DNA of 36,687 nucleotides from Palsa-513 sp036510225 (GTDB taxonomy: Bacteria > Actinomycetota > Thermoleophilia > Solirubrobacterales > Solirubrobacteraceae). Below are positions 16,924-25,707 of the stretch, piece by piece. The number at the start of each line of letters is the position of its first letter. The stretch's first letter is position 1. The stretch is taken from contig DATCEH010000049.1 of NCBI GenBank assembly GCA_036510225.1, positions 1 to 36,687 on the forward strand. Direction: 5' to 3'. Below the pieces are notes generated by a model. The model had not been told where the DNA came from, searched no databases, and saw nothing but the letters and a program-made list of their open reading frames with translations. A program made the translations under genes and the position numbers.

Positions 16924-17924
16924 CGCCCGGCTGGGGATCCCCGGGACGGCGCGCCGGGCGCCTCGTCCGGTGCTACCCGGCGACCTGGCGGGCTCGCTAC
17001 GGCGAGGAGTTCGCCCAGCTCCTGATCGACGACATGTCCGACCGCCCGCGATCCTGGCGGCGGACGGCGGATGTCGTGCGCAGCGGCACGCTCGCGCGGT
17101 TGACGAGCGCCGGCCTCGCGGGCGGCGCGCTCGAGCCGGACGCCCAGATCCGCGCCGGCCTCGCCGGCCTCGGCTTCGCCCTGGCGGGGTTCCTCGTGCT
17201 CGGAATCGCGATCTGGTCCCAACTGACGATCGGCTGGCAGTGGTCGGCCCCGGCCGCGCCGGCGACCACGGTCGCGATGGTCGTGATGTCCGGCGCGGTC
17301 GCCTGCTTCCTCGTGCTGTTCGCCGCCGCTGGGATCCCGATCATCTGGACGCTTGTGCGGATCGCCCGCCGTCGCGAGCTGCACCGCGTCGCACGACCGC
17401 TCCTGACCGCCGCCGGCGGCACGGTTGTGCTCGTGGTCGGCAGTCGTCACTTCGGGCACGGGTGGCCGGGAACCGGCGGGCGTCCGTGGGCCCACAGCGG
17501 CCTCGTCCCCGGGTCGCTCGGCGCGTTCAGCTGGGCATCGACGCTCTGGGTGACGTCGTACTGGGCCCACCCGAGGGCCCTCTCGGCGTTCCCGGCCGGC
17601 GAGATCGCCTGGATGGCGGCCAGCCCGCTCGCGCTGCTCGCCCTCGTGCTCGGGATCGCCGGCACGGTTCGCCGTCTAGCGCTGCCTGCGAGCGTGCTCC
17701 GCTACGAGACGCGCCTCGCAGTCGCCGCCGCCGTCGCGATGGCGGGGTTCCTGGCCGGCGCCGGAAGCTGGGTGATCTCCGGCGGACCGGCCCCACGCGG
17801 CCTCTTCCGGGTCGGTGCGCTCGACGACCTCGGGGTTGTCGCGATGGCCGCCGCCCTCGTCCTGGGCTTCCACTGCGTGCAGCGCGCCCAAGCCGCCTGC
17901 GCGGCCACCCGGCCAGCCGGCTGA
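16920..17924 (+). CDS. Multi-pass membrane protein, PadR-linked
   Basis: This 334-residue protein starts at GTG 16920, overlapping the padR stop. The N-terminus YPATWRARYGEEFAQLLIDDM is the short cytoplasmic motif often found at the head of PadR-linked membrane proteins and FtsX/ABC permeases. It is followed by about six to eight hydrophobic helices (near 80-100, 112-140, 160-175, 225-245, 265-285, 300-320). No transporter or enzyme motif is recognised. It may be the effector or sensor partner of PadR at the membrane. It ends TGATG with the esterase start. Confidence 0.85.
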   Translation: MTPGWGSPGRRAGRLVRCYPATWRARYGEEFAQLLIDDMSDRPRSWRRTADVVRSGTLARLTSAGLAGGALEPDAQIRAGLAGLGFALAGFLVLGIAIWSQLTIGWQWSAPAAPATTVAMVVMSGAVACFLVLFAAAGIPIIWTLVRIARRRELHRVARPLLTAAGGTVVLVVGSRHFGHGWPGTGGRPWAHSGLVPGSLGAFSWASTLWVTSYWAHPRALSAFPAGEIAWMAASPLALLALVLGIAGTVRRLALPASVLRYETRLAVAAAVAMAGFLAGAGSWVISGGPAPRGLFRVGALDDLGVVAMAAALVLGFHCVQRAQAACAATRPAG

Positions 17925-18871
17925 TGTCAGGCCCGATCACCCCGGGCGCCGGCCCCGACCGGCGGGACGAGCCGCGGACGTGGACACGTCGACGCGTGCT
18001 CGGCTACGGCCTCGGCGGCGCGGTCTGCGCCGCCGTCGCCGGGTTCGAGCTCGTCGACCATGGGGTGCTGCCGGGCCGCGACGAGCTCGACAGGCTCGAC
18101 GGTGCGTGCTCGGTCTCGAGCCCGGACGAGACGCTCGGCCCGGTCGGTCCGTCCCAGTCGGCGAGTTTCTTCTCGAAGGCGCGCAACCGGACCGTCGGCT
18201 ACACGATCGCCTACCCCCCGGGGCATCGGCCGGGGAGCGTGCTCCCCCTCGTGATCGCGCTCCACGGCTACCTCGGAAACCACGCGTCGGCGCTGGGCGC
18301 GGTCACGCCGGCCCAGGCCCTCGCCGAGCGGACCGGCGGCCTCGCGCTGCCGCCGATGGCGCTCGTCACGGCCGACGGCGGCGTCGGCTACTGGAACGCC
18401 CACCCGGGCGACGACCCGATGGGGATGCTCGTCGACGAGCTGATCCCGATCTGCCGGGAGCTCGGGCTCGGGCGCGGTCACCGTGCGATCGGCACCGTGG
18501 GGATCTCGATGGGCGGCTACGGGTCGCTCCTGCTCGCCGAGAAGCACCCGGACCTGATCGCCGGGGCCGCGGCGATCAGCCCGGCGATCTGGACCTCGTA
18601 CGCCCAGGCTCACGCGGCGAACGCCGGCGCCTTCGCCTCGGCAGCGGCGTTCGCGCAGGACGACGTCATCACGCACGCGGCTGCGCTTCGGGCGACGCCG
18701 GTCCGCGTGGCATCCGGCACGGACGACCCGTTCCACCCGGGGGTCGAGGCCCTCGTCAGGGCGCTGCCGGCCTCCGCGGTCGTCGAGATCACGAAGGGCT
18801 GCCACGACGGCGGCTTCTTCGCGAGTCAGCGGCCCGCGGCGCTGGCCTTCGTCGGCCGAGCGCTCGCCTGA
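17924..18871 (+). CDS. Alpha/beta hydrolase, esterase D / PHB-depolymerase-like, exported
   Basis: This 315-residue serine hydrolase starts at ATG 17924, inside TGATG with the gene before it. The N-terminus TRRRVLGYGLGGAVCAAVAG looks like a Tat signal (RR motif plus hydrophobic stretch). The catalytic Ser is in GISMGGYGS, the Asp likely in GTDDPFHP and the His in CHDGGFF; the oxyanion strand is LVIALHGYLGN. The family cleaves acyl esters; the substrate is not known. The regulator, membrane protein and exported hydrolase form a compact three-gene operon suggesting an envelope-linked task. Confidence 0.9.
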   Translation: MSGPITPGAGPDRRDEPRTWTRRRVLGYGLGGAVCAAVAGFELVDHGVLPGRDELDRLDGACSVSSPDETLGPVGPSQSASFFSKARNRTVGYTIAYPPGHRPGSVLPLVIALHGYLGNHASALGAVTPAQALAERTGGLALPPMALVTADGGVGYWNAHPGDDPMGMLVDELIPICRELGLGRGHRAIGTVGISMGGYGSLLLAEKHPDLIAGAAAISPAIWTSYAQAHAANAGAFASAAAFAQDDVITHAAALRATPVRVASGTDDPFHPGVEALVRALPASAVVEITKGCHDGGFFASQRPAALAFVGRALA

Positions 18872-18960
18872 TCACCAGACCGGCCGCAGCCGCGCGACCC
18901 TCCCGTAGAGCTCGGTCGACGTCTCGAGCGTCGCCCCGGCCGCGTCGACGCGCCGGTCGG

Positions 18961-18989
18961 CTGTCGTTCGGCGCTGCCCTGGATAGGCT
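18961..18989 (+). promoter_or_regulatory. Possible mscL promoter
   Basis: CTGTCG (18961-18966) and TAGGCT (18984-18989) are separated by 17 bp and lie 45 bp before the mscL ATG. This is a moderate match to a housekeeping promoter and is tentative. Confidence 0.4.
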
Positions 18990-19034
18990 CGCCGGTCACC
19001 AGACCACCACGACCTTCCAAGCGAAGGAGACCCC

Positions 19035-19454
19035 ATGGCTCGCGATTTCAAGACCTTCCTTCTGCGAGGCAACGTCGTCGACCTGGCGGTCGGCATCGTG
19101 ATCGGCGCTGCGTTCGGCGTGGTCGTGACCGCGTTGGTCAAGGACCTGATCACGCCGATCGTCGCCGCGATCATCGGCAAGCCGAGTTTCGCGGGACTGA
19201 GCTTCTCGATCAACGGGAGTCGGTTCCTCTACGGCGACTTCATCAACGCACTCGTCGCCTTCGTGTCGATCGCCGCCGCGGTCTTCTTCTTCGTCGTGAA
19301 GCCCGTCAACTCGCTGATGTCCCGGCGCCGGACCCAGCCGGACGTCGAGTCGGAGACCGTGCCGTGCGCCGAGTGCCTGAGCGAGATCCCTCGCGACGCG
19401 CGACGCTGCGCCTTCTGCACCTCCCCGGTCACCCCGGTCGCGCCGGTCGCCTGA
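19035..19454 (+). CDS. mscL: Large-conductance mechanosensitive channel MscL with zinc ribbon tail
   Basis: This is a 139-residue membrane channel that opens under osmotic downshock. TM1 (about 14-44) contains the pore stretch VVDLAVGIVIGAAFG, the periplasmic loop is short, and TM2 (about 68-90) is followed by a basic RRRTQ. The C-terminus carries a four-Cys zinc-ribbon-like motif, C111-x2-C114 and C125-x2-C128, in place of a plain amphipathic helix; similar tails occur in other actinobacterial MscL. AAGGAG before ATG 19035 fixes the start. It is convergent to the oxidoreductase gene 27 bp downstream. Confidence 0.96.
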   Translation: MARDFKTFLLRGNVVDLAVGIVIGAAFGVVVTALVKDLITPIVAAIIGKPSFAGLSFSINGSRFLYGDFINALVAFVSIAAAVFFFVVKPVNSLMSRRRTQPDVESETVPCAECLSEIPRDARRCAFCTSPVTPVAPVA

Positions 19455-19481
19455 GCCCGTGGGCGGTGAGCCTGCCGGCGC

Positions 19482-20318
19482 CTAAGCGATCAGCGCGGCG
19501 GCGAGAGCGGTCCACTCGTCACGCGGGACGCCGTCGACGCCGACCGGCTGGAGACAGACGTGGTCCGCACCGGCTTCGACATGCGCCCGCGCTGCCGCGG
19601 CGACGTCGTCAGCGCTCCCGTGGGGAACGATCGCGTCGATCAGGCGGTCCGAGCCGCCGTCGGAGATGTCCGCACGGGTGAAACCGAACCGCAGCAGGTT
19701 GCTCGTGTAGTTGGACAGGCCGAGGTAGAGCTTGGCGTACGCCCGGGCCGCCGCCCGCGCGCGGTCGGTGTCGGTGTCGACCACACAGGCCAGCTCGGGC
19801 GCGACCAGTCCATGCGGGCCGACCCGCTCACGCGCGTGCCGGGTGTGGGCGACCGGGACGAAGTACGTGTGCGTCCCGCGCGCGCGATCCCGGCAGAGCT
19901 CGAGCATCTTCGGCCCGAGCGCCGCCACGCATCGACGATCGGTCGGCAGGGGGCGCCCGGCTGCGTCGAGGCCGTCGAAGAACGCGCCCATCGTCGCCAG
20001 CGGCTTCGTGTAGCCACTGGTCGCCTCGCGGTGGCCGATGCCGATCCCGACGAGGAGCCGATCCGGAAAGGCGCCGTCCAGGTCGGCGTACTCGGCCGCG
20101 AGGTCGGTCGGGTCATAGGCCCAGACGTTGACGATCCCGGTCGCGACGATCAGCCGGTCGGTCGCCTCCAGCAGCGGGCGCGTCTGCGGCAGCCGTGGTG
20201 ACCCGCCGAGCCAGAACGCCCCGAAACCCAGATCCTCGACGAGCTTGGACGCCTCGCCGGCGTTCTCCTCGCCGATCGCCCGAAACGACGTCCAGACACC
20301 GAACCGACCGAGGTTCAC
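19482..20318 (-). CDS. LLM-class (luciferase-like) F420-dependent-type oxidoreductase
   Basis: This 278-residue TIM-barrel oxidoreductase is similar to the TIGR03620-type F420 group: LGRFGVWTSFRAI, GFGAFWLGGSPRLP, VATGIVNVWAYDP, YADLDGAFPDRLLVGIGIGHRE, ALGPKMLELCRDRARGTHTYF and a C-terminal ADHVCLQPV. GTG 20318 is preferred because GGAGG lies just before it and the family N-terminus begins there; the frame is open to 20432. Cofactor F420 use is inferred from family likeness, and the substrate is unknown. It stands 34 bp upstream of rmlB in the read direction of neither operon. Confidence 0.88.
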   Translation of the reverse strand: MNLGRFGVWTSFRAIGEENAGEASKLVEDLGFGAFWLGGSPRLPQTRPLLEATDRLIVATGIVNVWAYDPTDLAAEYADLDGAFPDRLLVGIGIGHREATSGYTKPLATMGAFFDGLDAAGRPLPTDRRCVAALGPKMLELCRDRARGTHTYFVPVAHTRHARERVGPHGLVAPELACVVDTDTDRARAAARAYAKLYLGLSNYTSNLLRFGFTRADISDGGSDRLIDAIVPHGSADDVAAAARAHVEAGADHVCLQPVGVDGVPRDEWTALAAALIA

Positions 20319-20352
20319 GCTGCCCTCCGGACGCGGGTCGCGGCGAGAGACG

Positions 20353-21351
20353 TCATCCGAGCGACGAGCCGTACTGGCGTTGGTAGTACTCGCGGTAGGC
20401 GCCCGAGCGGACCGACTCCCACCACCAGGCATTCTCCCGGTACCAGGCGACCGTCTGGTCGAGCCCCTCGGCGAAGCGTGTCAGCGGCGTCCAGCCGAGC
20501 TCGCGGACCTTGCTCGACGAGAGCGAGTACCGCCGGTCGTGCCCGAGACGATCGGTCACATGGTCGAGCAGGGTCTCGTCGCGGCCGGTCAGCTCGAGGA
20601 TCCGGTGGATGACCTCCAGGTTCGTGCACTCGTCTGGCCCACCGACGTTGTAGACCTCGCCGGGCGTCCCGTGCTCGAGAACATGACCGATCGCCCGGCC
20701 GAAGTCGACGACGTAGAGCCAGTTGCGGACCTGCAGCCCGTCCCCGTAGACCGGCAGGCGGTCGCCGTGGAGGGCGTTCAGCACGATCAGGGGGATCAGC
20801 TTCTCCGGGTACTGGTACGGACCGTAGTTGTTCGATCCCCGGCAGATCACCGTCTCCAGGCCGAACGTCTGGAAGTAGCTCGAGACGAGCAGATCGGCGC
20901 CGGCCTTCGTGGCGCTGTACGGGGACGACGGGTCGAGCGGCGACTGCTCGGTGAACGAGCCCTCGGCGATCGACCCGTAGACCTCGTCGGTCGAGACCTG
21001 CAGGTACCGGAGGTCCCGCTTGCGGGCGGCCTCCAAGAGCACGTACGTGCCCTGGGCGTTCGTCCGGACGAAGGCATCCGGCTCGGCGATCGACCGGTCG
21101 ACGTGGGTCTCGGCCGCGAAGTTGACGATCGCTCCGGCGCCGTCGATCGCACGTTCGACGGCGTCGGGATCCTCGATCGGCCCGTGGACGAACGAGAACC
21201 GCGGATCGTCTGCGAAGTCGTGGAAGTTCTCCCGACGGCCGGCGTACGTCAGCTTGTCGAGGACGACGATCTCGTCGTCGGTGCAGGCCAACCGCTCGCG
21301 GACGAAGTTCGACCCGATGAACCCGGCGCCGCCGCAGACGAGGAGCTTCAT
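20353..21351 (-). CDS. rmlB: dTDP-glucose 4,6-dehydratase
   Basis: This is a 332-residue short-chain dehydrogenase of the RmlB type, which makes dTDP-4-keto-6-deoxyglucose. Seen: NAD-binding GGAGFIGSNF (7-16), TDEVYG with the catalytic Asp-Glu pair, YSATKAGAD (catalytic Tyr and Lys) and GSNNYGPYQYPEKLIPL, diagnostic of RmlB. Its ATG overlaps the TGA of rmlD as ATGA, so translation is coupled. It is last of the rmlA-rmlD-rmlB run. Confidence 0.97.
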   Translation of the reverse strand: MKLLVCGGAGFIGSNFVRERLACTDDEIVVLDKLTYAGRRENFHDFADDPRFSFVHGPIEDPDAVERAIDGAGAIVNFAAETHVDRSIAEPDAFVRTNAQGTYVLLEAARKRDLRYLQVSTDEVYGSIAEGSFTEQSPLDPSSPYSATKAGADLLVSSYFQTFGLETVICRGSNNYGPYQYPEKLIPLIVLNALHGDRLPVYGDGLQVRNWLYVVDFGRAIGHVLEHGTPGEVYNVGGPDECTNLEVIHRILELTGRDETLLDHVTDRLGHDRRYSLSSSKVRELGWTPLTRFAEGLDQTVAWYRENAWWWESVRSGAYREYYQRQYGSSLG

Positions 21352-22247
21352 CGGGCCACCCGGTCGGCGGTGTTCGCGATCTCGGCAAGGTACGCGGCGA
21401 GACCGTCCTCCCAGGCTGGAAGGACGACGGCGTCGGGGCGCTCGGTCCCGAGCACGCTCCACGCCGGACGGGGGGCCGGCCGCGCCATCTCGGCGCTTGT
21501 CGCCGGGAGGACCCGGCAGTCGACCCCGGCCTGGGCGAAGATCTCGGCGGCGAACGCGTTCCACGAGCACCGCCCCGATCCCGCGACGTGATGAATCCCG
21601 GCCGAGTCGCCGTCCCCGGCGAGCCGCTCGGCCAACTCGACCAGGGCGTCGCCGAGATGCCCGGTGAACGTCGGGCAGCCGACCTGGTCGGTGACGACCG
21701 ACACGGTGTCGCGCCCGTCGCCGGCCAGCCGGAGCATCGTCGCGGCGAAGTTCCGCCCGCCGGAGCCGAACAGCCACGAGCTGCGCACGACGGCGTGGCC
21801 GCCGCCCGCCGCGAGCACGTCCAACTCGCCGGCGAGCTTCGTGCGGCCGTAGGCCGAACACGGACCGACGGCATCGGACTCGAGATACGGGCGGTCGGCC
21901 CGGCCGTCGAAGACGTAGTCGGTCGACACGTGGACGAGACGCGCACCCACGGCCGCGCACTCGCGGGCGAGGACGCCGGCCGCGTGCCCGTTGACCGCGA
22001 GCGCACGATCCTCGGCGGTCTCGGCGGCGTCGACGTCGGTCCACGCGGCACAGTTGACGACGACGTCGGGCTGGAGGCGGCCGACCGCCGCGGCAACCGC
22101 GCCGGGGTCGCAGACGTCGAGCTCGGCCCGCGTCAACCCGCAGACGCCGTGGCCGCGGCGGGAACCCGCACGGACGACGTCCTGCCCGAGCATCCCGCCG
22201 GCCCCGGTCACGAGGAGCCCGCCGATCGTCTGGCGAGCGGGGTTCAC
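21348..22247 (-). CDS. rmlD: dTDP-4-dehydrorhamnose reductase
   Basis: This 299-residue enzyme is the last step to dTDP-L-rhamnose. It has GAGGMLGQD near the N-terminus, VNCAAWTDVDAAE, STDYVFDG, YGRTKLAGE (catalytic Tyr/Lys) and a C-terminal substrate domain. GTG 22247 is used because it overlaps the rmlA TGA as GTGA; the open frame to 22658 overlaps rmlA. Its epimerase partner RmlC is not encoded in the window. Confidence 0.96.
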   Translation of the reverse strand: MNPARQTIGGLLVTGAGGMLGQDVVRAGSRRGHGVCGLTRAELDVCDPGAVAAAVGRLQPDVVVNCAAWTDVDAAETAEDRALAVNGHAAGVLARECAAVGARLVHVSTDYVFDGRADRPYLESDAVGPCSAYGRTKLAGELDVLAAGGGHAVVRSSWLFGSGGRNFAATMLRLAGDGRDTVSVVTDQVGCPTFTGHLGDALVELAERLAGDGDSAGIHHVAGSGRCSWNAFAAEIFAQAGVDCRVLPATSAEMARPAPRPAWSVLGTERPDAVVLPAWEDGLAAYLAEIANTADRVAR

Positions 22248-23308
22248 GGGATCGCGATCTCGGAGTTGTCGCCGACCATGAACCGGTAGGCCCGCGGCTG
22301 ACTGCGGTCGCGGGTGATCGCGACGTTGCGCCCGAGCAGTGATGACTCCATCCGTCCGTCGAGGCCGCGGACCGACGAGTCGGCGAGCAGGATCGAGTGC
22401 TCGACCTCGGCGCTCTCGATCACGCACCGCTTGCCGATCGCCGTGTACGGGCCGACGTAGGCGTCGGTCAGGCGGGCGTCGGCGCCGATGATCGCCGGGC
22501 CGCGGACGGTCGACCGCTCGAGCCGGGCGCCGGCCTCGAGTACGACCCGACCGTCGATCTGCGAGTCGACGAGCTCGCCGTCGATGCGCGTCTCGATCGT
22601 GTCGAGGACGAGCCGGTTGGCCTCGAGCATGTCCGCCAGCCGGCCGGTGTCCTTCCACCAGCCGCGAACGATGTGCGGCGATACGCGGGCGCCCGAGTCG
22701 ACGAGATGCTGGATCGCGTCGGTGATCTCGAGCTCGCCCCGCGCGCTCGGCTCGATCGACCGGGCGGCGGCGTGGATCGCCGCGGTGAACATGTAGACCC
22801 CGACCAGGGCGAGGTCGCTCTGCGGGTCCGCGGGCTTCTCGACCAGCCGGACGACCCTCCCGTCGTCGAGCTCGGCGACCCCGTAGTTCTCGGGATCGGC
22901 GACCGCGGTCAGCAGGATCAGGGCGTCGGGCTGCTCGGCCCGGAAGCTCTCGACCAGGCCGGTGATCCCGCCCTGGAGGAGGTTGTCGCCGAGATACATC
23001 ACGAAGGCCTCGTCCTGGAGGTAGTCCTCGGCCGTCAGAACCGCGTGCGCCAGGCCGCTGGGCTCGTCCTGGACGAGATACGTCACGGCCGCCCCGAACT
23101 TCGACCCGTCGCCGACCGCCGCGCGAATCTCGTCGCCGGTCTCCGGGGCGATGATGATCCCGATCTCGACGATCCCGGCTGCGACGATCGCCTCGATCCC
23201 GTAGAAGAGGACCGGCTTGTTGGCGACCGGAACGAGCTGTTTGGCGCTTGTGTGGGTGATCGGACGCAGGCGTGTGCCCTTGCCGCCGGAGAGAATCAGG
23301 CCCTTCAT
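22244..23308 (-). CDS. rmlA: Glucose-1-phosphate thymidylyltransferase, long form
   Basis: This 354-residue nucleotidyltransferase forms dTDP-glucose. It has GGKGTRLRP (signature), KQLVPVANKP, a GDN motif (YLGDNLLQGG), VEKPADPQSDLALVG and a C-terminal left-handed-helix region (about 250-350). The extra C-terminal domain and length match the long RmlA type, often linked to antibiotic or secondary sugars as well as cell-wall rhamnose. It is first of the rmlA-rmlD-rmlB run; the downstream gene overlaps its stop. Confidence 0.95.
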   Translation of the reverse strand: MKGLILSGGKGTRLRPITHTSAKQLVPVANKPVLFYGIEAIVAAGIVEIGIIIAPETGDEIRAAVGDGSKFGAAVTYLVQDEPSGLAHAVLTAEDYLQDEAFVMYLGDNLLQGGITGLVESFRAEQPDALILLTAVADPENYGVAELDDGRVVRLVEKPADPQSDLALVGVYMFTAAIHAAARSIEPSARGELEITDAIQHLVDSGARVSPHIVRGWWKDTGRLADMLEANRLVLDTIETRIDGELVDSQIDGRVVLEAGARLERSTVRGPAIIGADARLTDAYVGPYTAIGKRCVIESAEVEHSILLADSSVRGLDGRMESSLLGRNVAITRDRSQPRAYRFMVGDNSEIAIP

Positions 23309-23327
23309 CAGCGGCTCAGCCTAACGG

Positions 23328-25442
23328 TCAGCGGAGGCGTTTGACCGCCGCGAGCACGGCCTGGCGGGCGCCGACCGGCTCGAGCACGGCGGCGTCGCCC
23401 GCCTCCTTGAGGACCTCGCGGACGAGCCAGTCGGTCCCGGCGAAGCTCAGCTCGACGGTGATCGAGCCGTCGGCGTACTCGTCGACCACCTTGCGCTGCT
23501 CGCGCGCCCAGCGCGCCCGGTCGGGCGAGATCCAGACCCGGGCGATCGCCGATGCGGGAACCTCGCCGGTGCGGGGCCAGCCGTCGACGTCGGCCGACGG
23601 GTTGACCTCCGGCCGGGGTTCGAAATGATCCTCGGAGACGCGGGCCCGCTTGATCCGATCGAGGCGGAAGTGACGCATCGCCTGGCGGCTGGGGTCGAAG
23701 GTCGCGACGTACCAGCCCTGTTGGCCGTTCATCAGGGCATACGGCTCGACCCGGCGCTGGGAGAACTCGTCCTCGTTCTCCTTGTAGTAGTCGAGCTCGA
23801 GGATCTGGCGGGAGACGATCGCCTTCGAGACGACCCGGGCGATCCCCGAGTCGTCGCCGCCTCCACCGGCGACCTGGAGCCCCTGCTCCATCGGATCCTC
23901 GCCGAGCGCGGCGACGATCTTCTCGCGGGCGCTGGTCAGGGATCCCTCGGGAATGTGCTCGCCGATCAGGTCGATCGCCGCGACGAGGGCCTTCGCCTCC
24001 ACGGGAAGGAGCCGGGCCGGCCGGTCGAAGTTGTCGCTGTAGGGCTGTGGATCGACCTCGATCGTCCCGTCGACGTCCGAGACCTCGGCGTAGAGGACAT
24101 AGGACCCGCCGCCGAAGTTGACGACGTTGAGGACGCTGACGTCCTCGCGGAGCTCGAAGTCCGAGATCTGGAGGCGCTCGCACAGCTCGGCGAGCTCGAG
24201 CTTGCGGCCGGCCCGGCCGGCCTCGATCAGGATCGACGCGAGCGTGACGAGCCGGGCGAAGCGCTCCGGACGGATCGCCGAGTCCGACCGGCCGTCGCCG
24301 GCGGCGGCCTCGCGAGCGGCCGCGCGTGACTCCTGGTCGCCGTTCGCCTCCGGCCCGGCCGGGGCCGGGCGGCGCGCGGGATCGAGCAGGGCGGCCGGCG
24401 ACGGCGGGGCGGCGTCCTGCTGATGGCGCTCGAGAATCAGCTCGACTCTGCGCTGGAGGTCGGCGACCAGGTCGGGCGGGCCAAGGACCCGGGCGTTCTC
24501 GCCGAGCCCGAGCAGCCAGGAGAGCAGCAGGCGGGAGTTGCCGTACTCGGTCAGGAAGACCCGGTCTCCGCTGGCCGCGCCGATCCCGTCGGCCGGGCGG
24601 AGCTCGCCGTAGCGACCGAAATGCCGCTCGACCTGCCAGGCGACCCGCTCGGCGATCAGGATCTCGGCGGTCGCCTGTGACTCGCCGGTCTGCCATTCGG
24701 CACGGTTCGCGTAGGCCCGGGGGTCGAAGTCGGTCGGCCGCTTGAAGTCGTGCTCGGCCTTCGTCGCGTAGGAGACCTTCCCGCGAATCCGCGACAGCCG
24801 GAAGACTCGGAGTGCGGCCCGCTCGTGGGAGTATCCGAGCAGGTAGAACTGCCCGCCGCGGAAGAGCAGGTGGTACGGATCGACCTTGCGCGAGCCGACG
24901 GCGTCGCGCTCCATCGTGTAGTAGTCGAAGCTGATCGTCTTGTGCCGGAAGATCGCCGTCTCGATCTTGACGAGCCGCTGGGACAGCTCGTGGCCGCCGG
25001 CCGAGGCCGTGATGCCGAGCTGTACGGCCTGCTGGTCGGGCGCGGCGAGCGGACTCGGGCGACCCCAGGTGACCTGCTGGAGGGCGAGCCGGAGCGGTTC
25101 GGCGTAGGCGAACTCCCCGTCGAGCAGCGAGAGGGCCGTTGCCAGGGCGGCGAGCTCGGCGTCGGTGAAGGCGATCGCCGGGAGGTGGAAGTTCTCCGGC
25201 CGCAGGGAGTAGTTCTCCTGCTCGGCGAGACCGTCGATCGGCTTCTCGACGGTCAGCGGGATGCGCAGCGACTCGAGCTCGGACCGGTCGGCGTAGAAGC
25301 GCCGGGCGAAGGCGTCCTCGTTCATCCCGCTGTAGCCCTCGACATCCCGCTTGATGTCGAGCGCGGTGACCGGGCGGCGCTCGGCCATCAGGTAGGAGAT
25401 CAGCGAGAGCTGGCGGATCAGCTTCTCTGTGTCCTTGGCCAT
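23328..25442 (-). CDS. pafBC: Fused PafB-PafC WYL-domain transcriptional regulator
   Basis: This 704-residue protein is made of two WYL regulators in series. Half 1: winged helix (1-80), WYL (about 165-225, GQFYLLGYS) and WCX (about 260-340). Linker 341-390 is Ala/Pro-rich. Half 2: helix domain (about 391-460), WYL (about 535-600, QGWYVATFD) and WCX. The two halves correspond to PafB and PafC, which act as a heterodimer in mycobacterial DNA-damage response; a natural fusion is known in Arthrobacter. ATG 25442 (MAKDTEKL) is used; the frame is open upstream without family likeness. Its stop is 20 bp from rmlA. No proteasome genes lie nearby. Confidence 0.9.
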   Translation of the reverse strand: MAKDTEKLIRQLSLISYLMAERRPVTALDIKRDVEGYSGMNEDAFARRFYADRSELESLRIPLTVEKPIDGLAEQENYSLRPENFHLPAIAFTDAELAALATALSLLDGEFAYAEPLRLALQQVTWGRPSPLAAPDQQAVQLGITASAGGHELSQRLVKIETAIFRHKTISFDYYTMERDAVGSRKVDPYHLLFRGGQFYLLGYSHERAALRVFRLSRIRGKVSYATKAEHDFKRPTDFDPRAYANRAEWQTGESQATAEILIAERVAWQVERHFGRYGELRPADGIGAASGDRVFLTEYGNSRLLLSWLLGLGENARVLGPPDLVADLQRRVELILERHQQDAAPPSPAALLDPARRPAPAGPEANGDQESRAAAREAAAGDGRSDSAIRPERFARLVTLASILIEAGRAGRKLELAELCERLQISDFELREDVSVLNVVNFGGGSYVLYAEVSDVDGTIEVDPQPYSDNFDRPARLLPVEAKALVAAIDLIGEHIPEGSLTSAREKIVAALGEDPMEQGLQVAGGGGDDSGIARVVSKAIVSRQILELDYYKENEDEFSQRRVEPYALMNGQQGWYVATFDPSRQAMRHFRLDRIKRARVSEDHFEPRPEVNPSADVDGWPRTGEVPASAIARVWISPDRARWAREQRKVVDEYADGSITVELSFAGTDWLVREVLKEAGDAAVLEPVGARQAVLAAVKRLR

Positions 25443-25629
25443 CGCCGGCCTACGATAGACCGCCCCCGGCGTCGCTGTGCCCCGAACGCGGCAATCCGAG
25501 CGACGCGCGCCGTATTTGGGAGAACTCGCGCCGTCGCACGCCACTCGGGAGATGGTCCGTTGGCTGGGCGCCGGTCATCCGTGGTCGAGGCAGAGACGTG
25601 TTCGCCAAGCCACTCAGGAGGACGGCCAG

Positions 25630-25692
25630 ATGACGATCACCCGCCGCTCAACGGCAACCCAGGCAGTCAAACCCGATGGCGCGCGGCGCTAG
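25630..25692 (+). CDS. Possible leader peptide upstream of the sigma gene
   Basis: AGGAGG lies eight bases before ATG 25630, which opens a 20-codon frame (MTITRRSTATQAVKPDGARR) ending in TAG 15 bases before the sigma-factor ATG. The sigma ATG itself lacks an SD, so coupling or attenuation is possible. No homology is known. Confidence 0.35.
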   Translation: MTITRRSTATQAVKPDGARR

Positions 25693-25707
25693 CTTCGTTG
25701 TAGCCGC

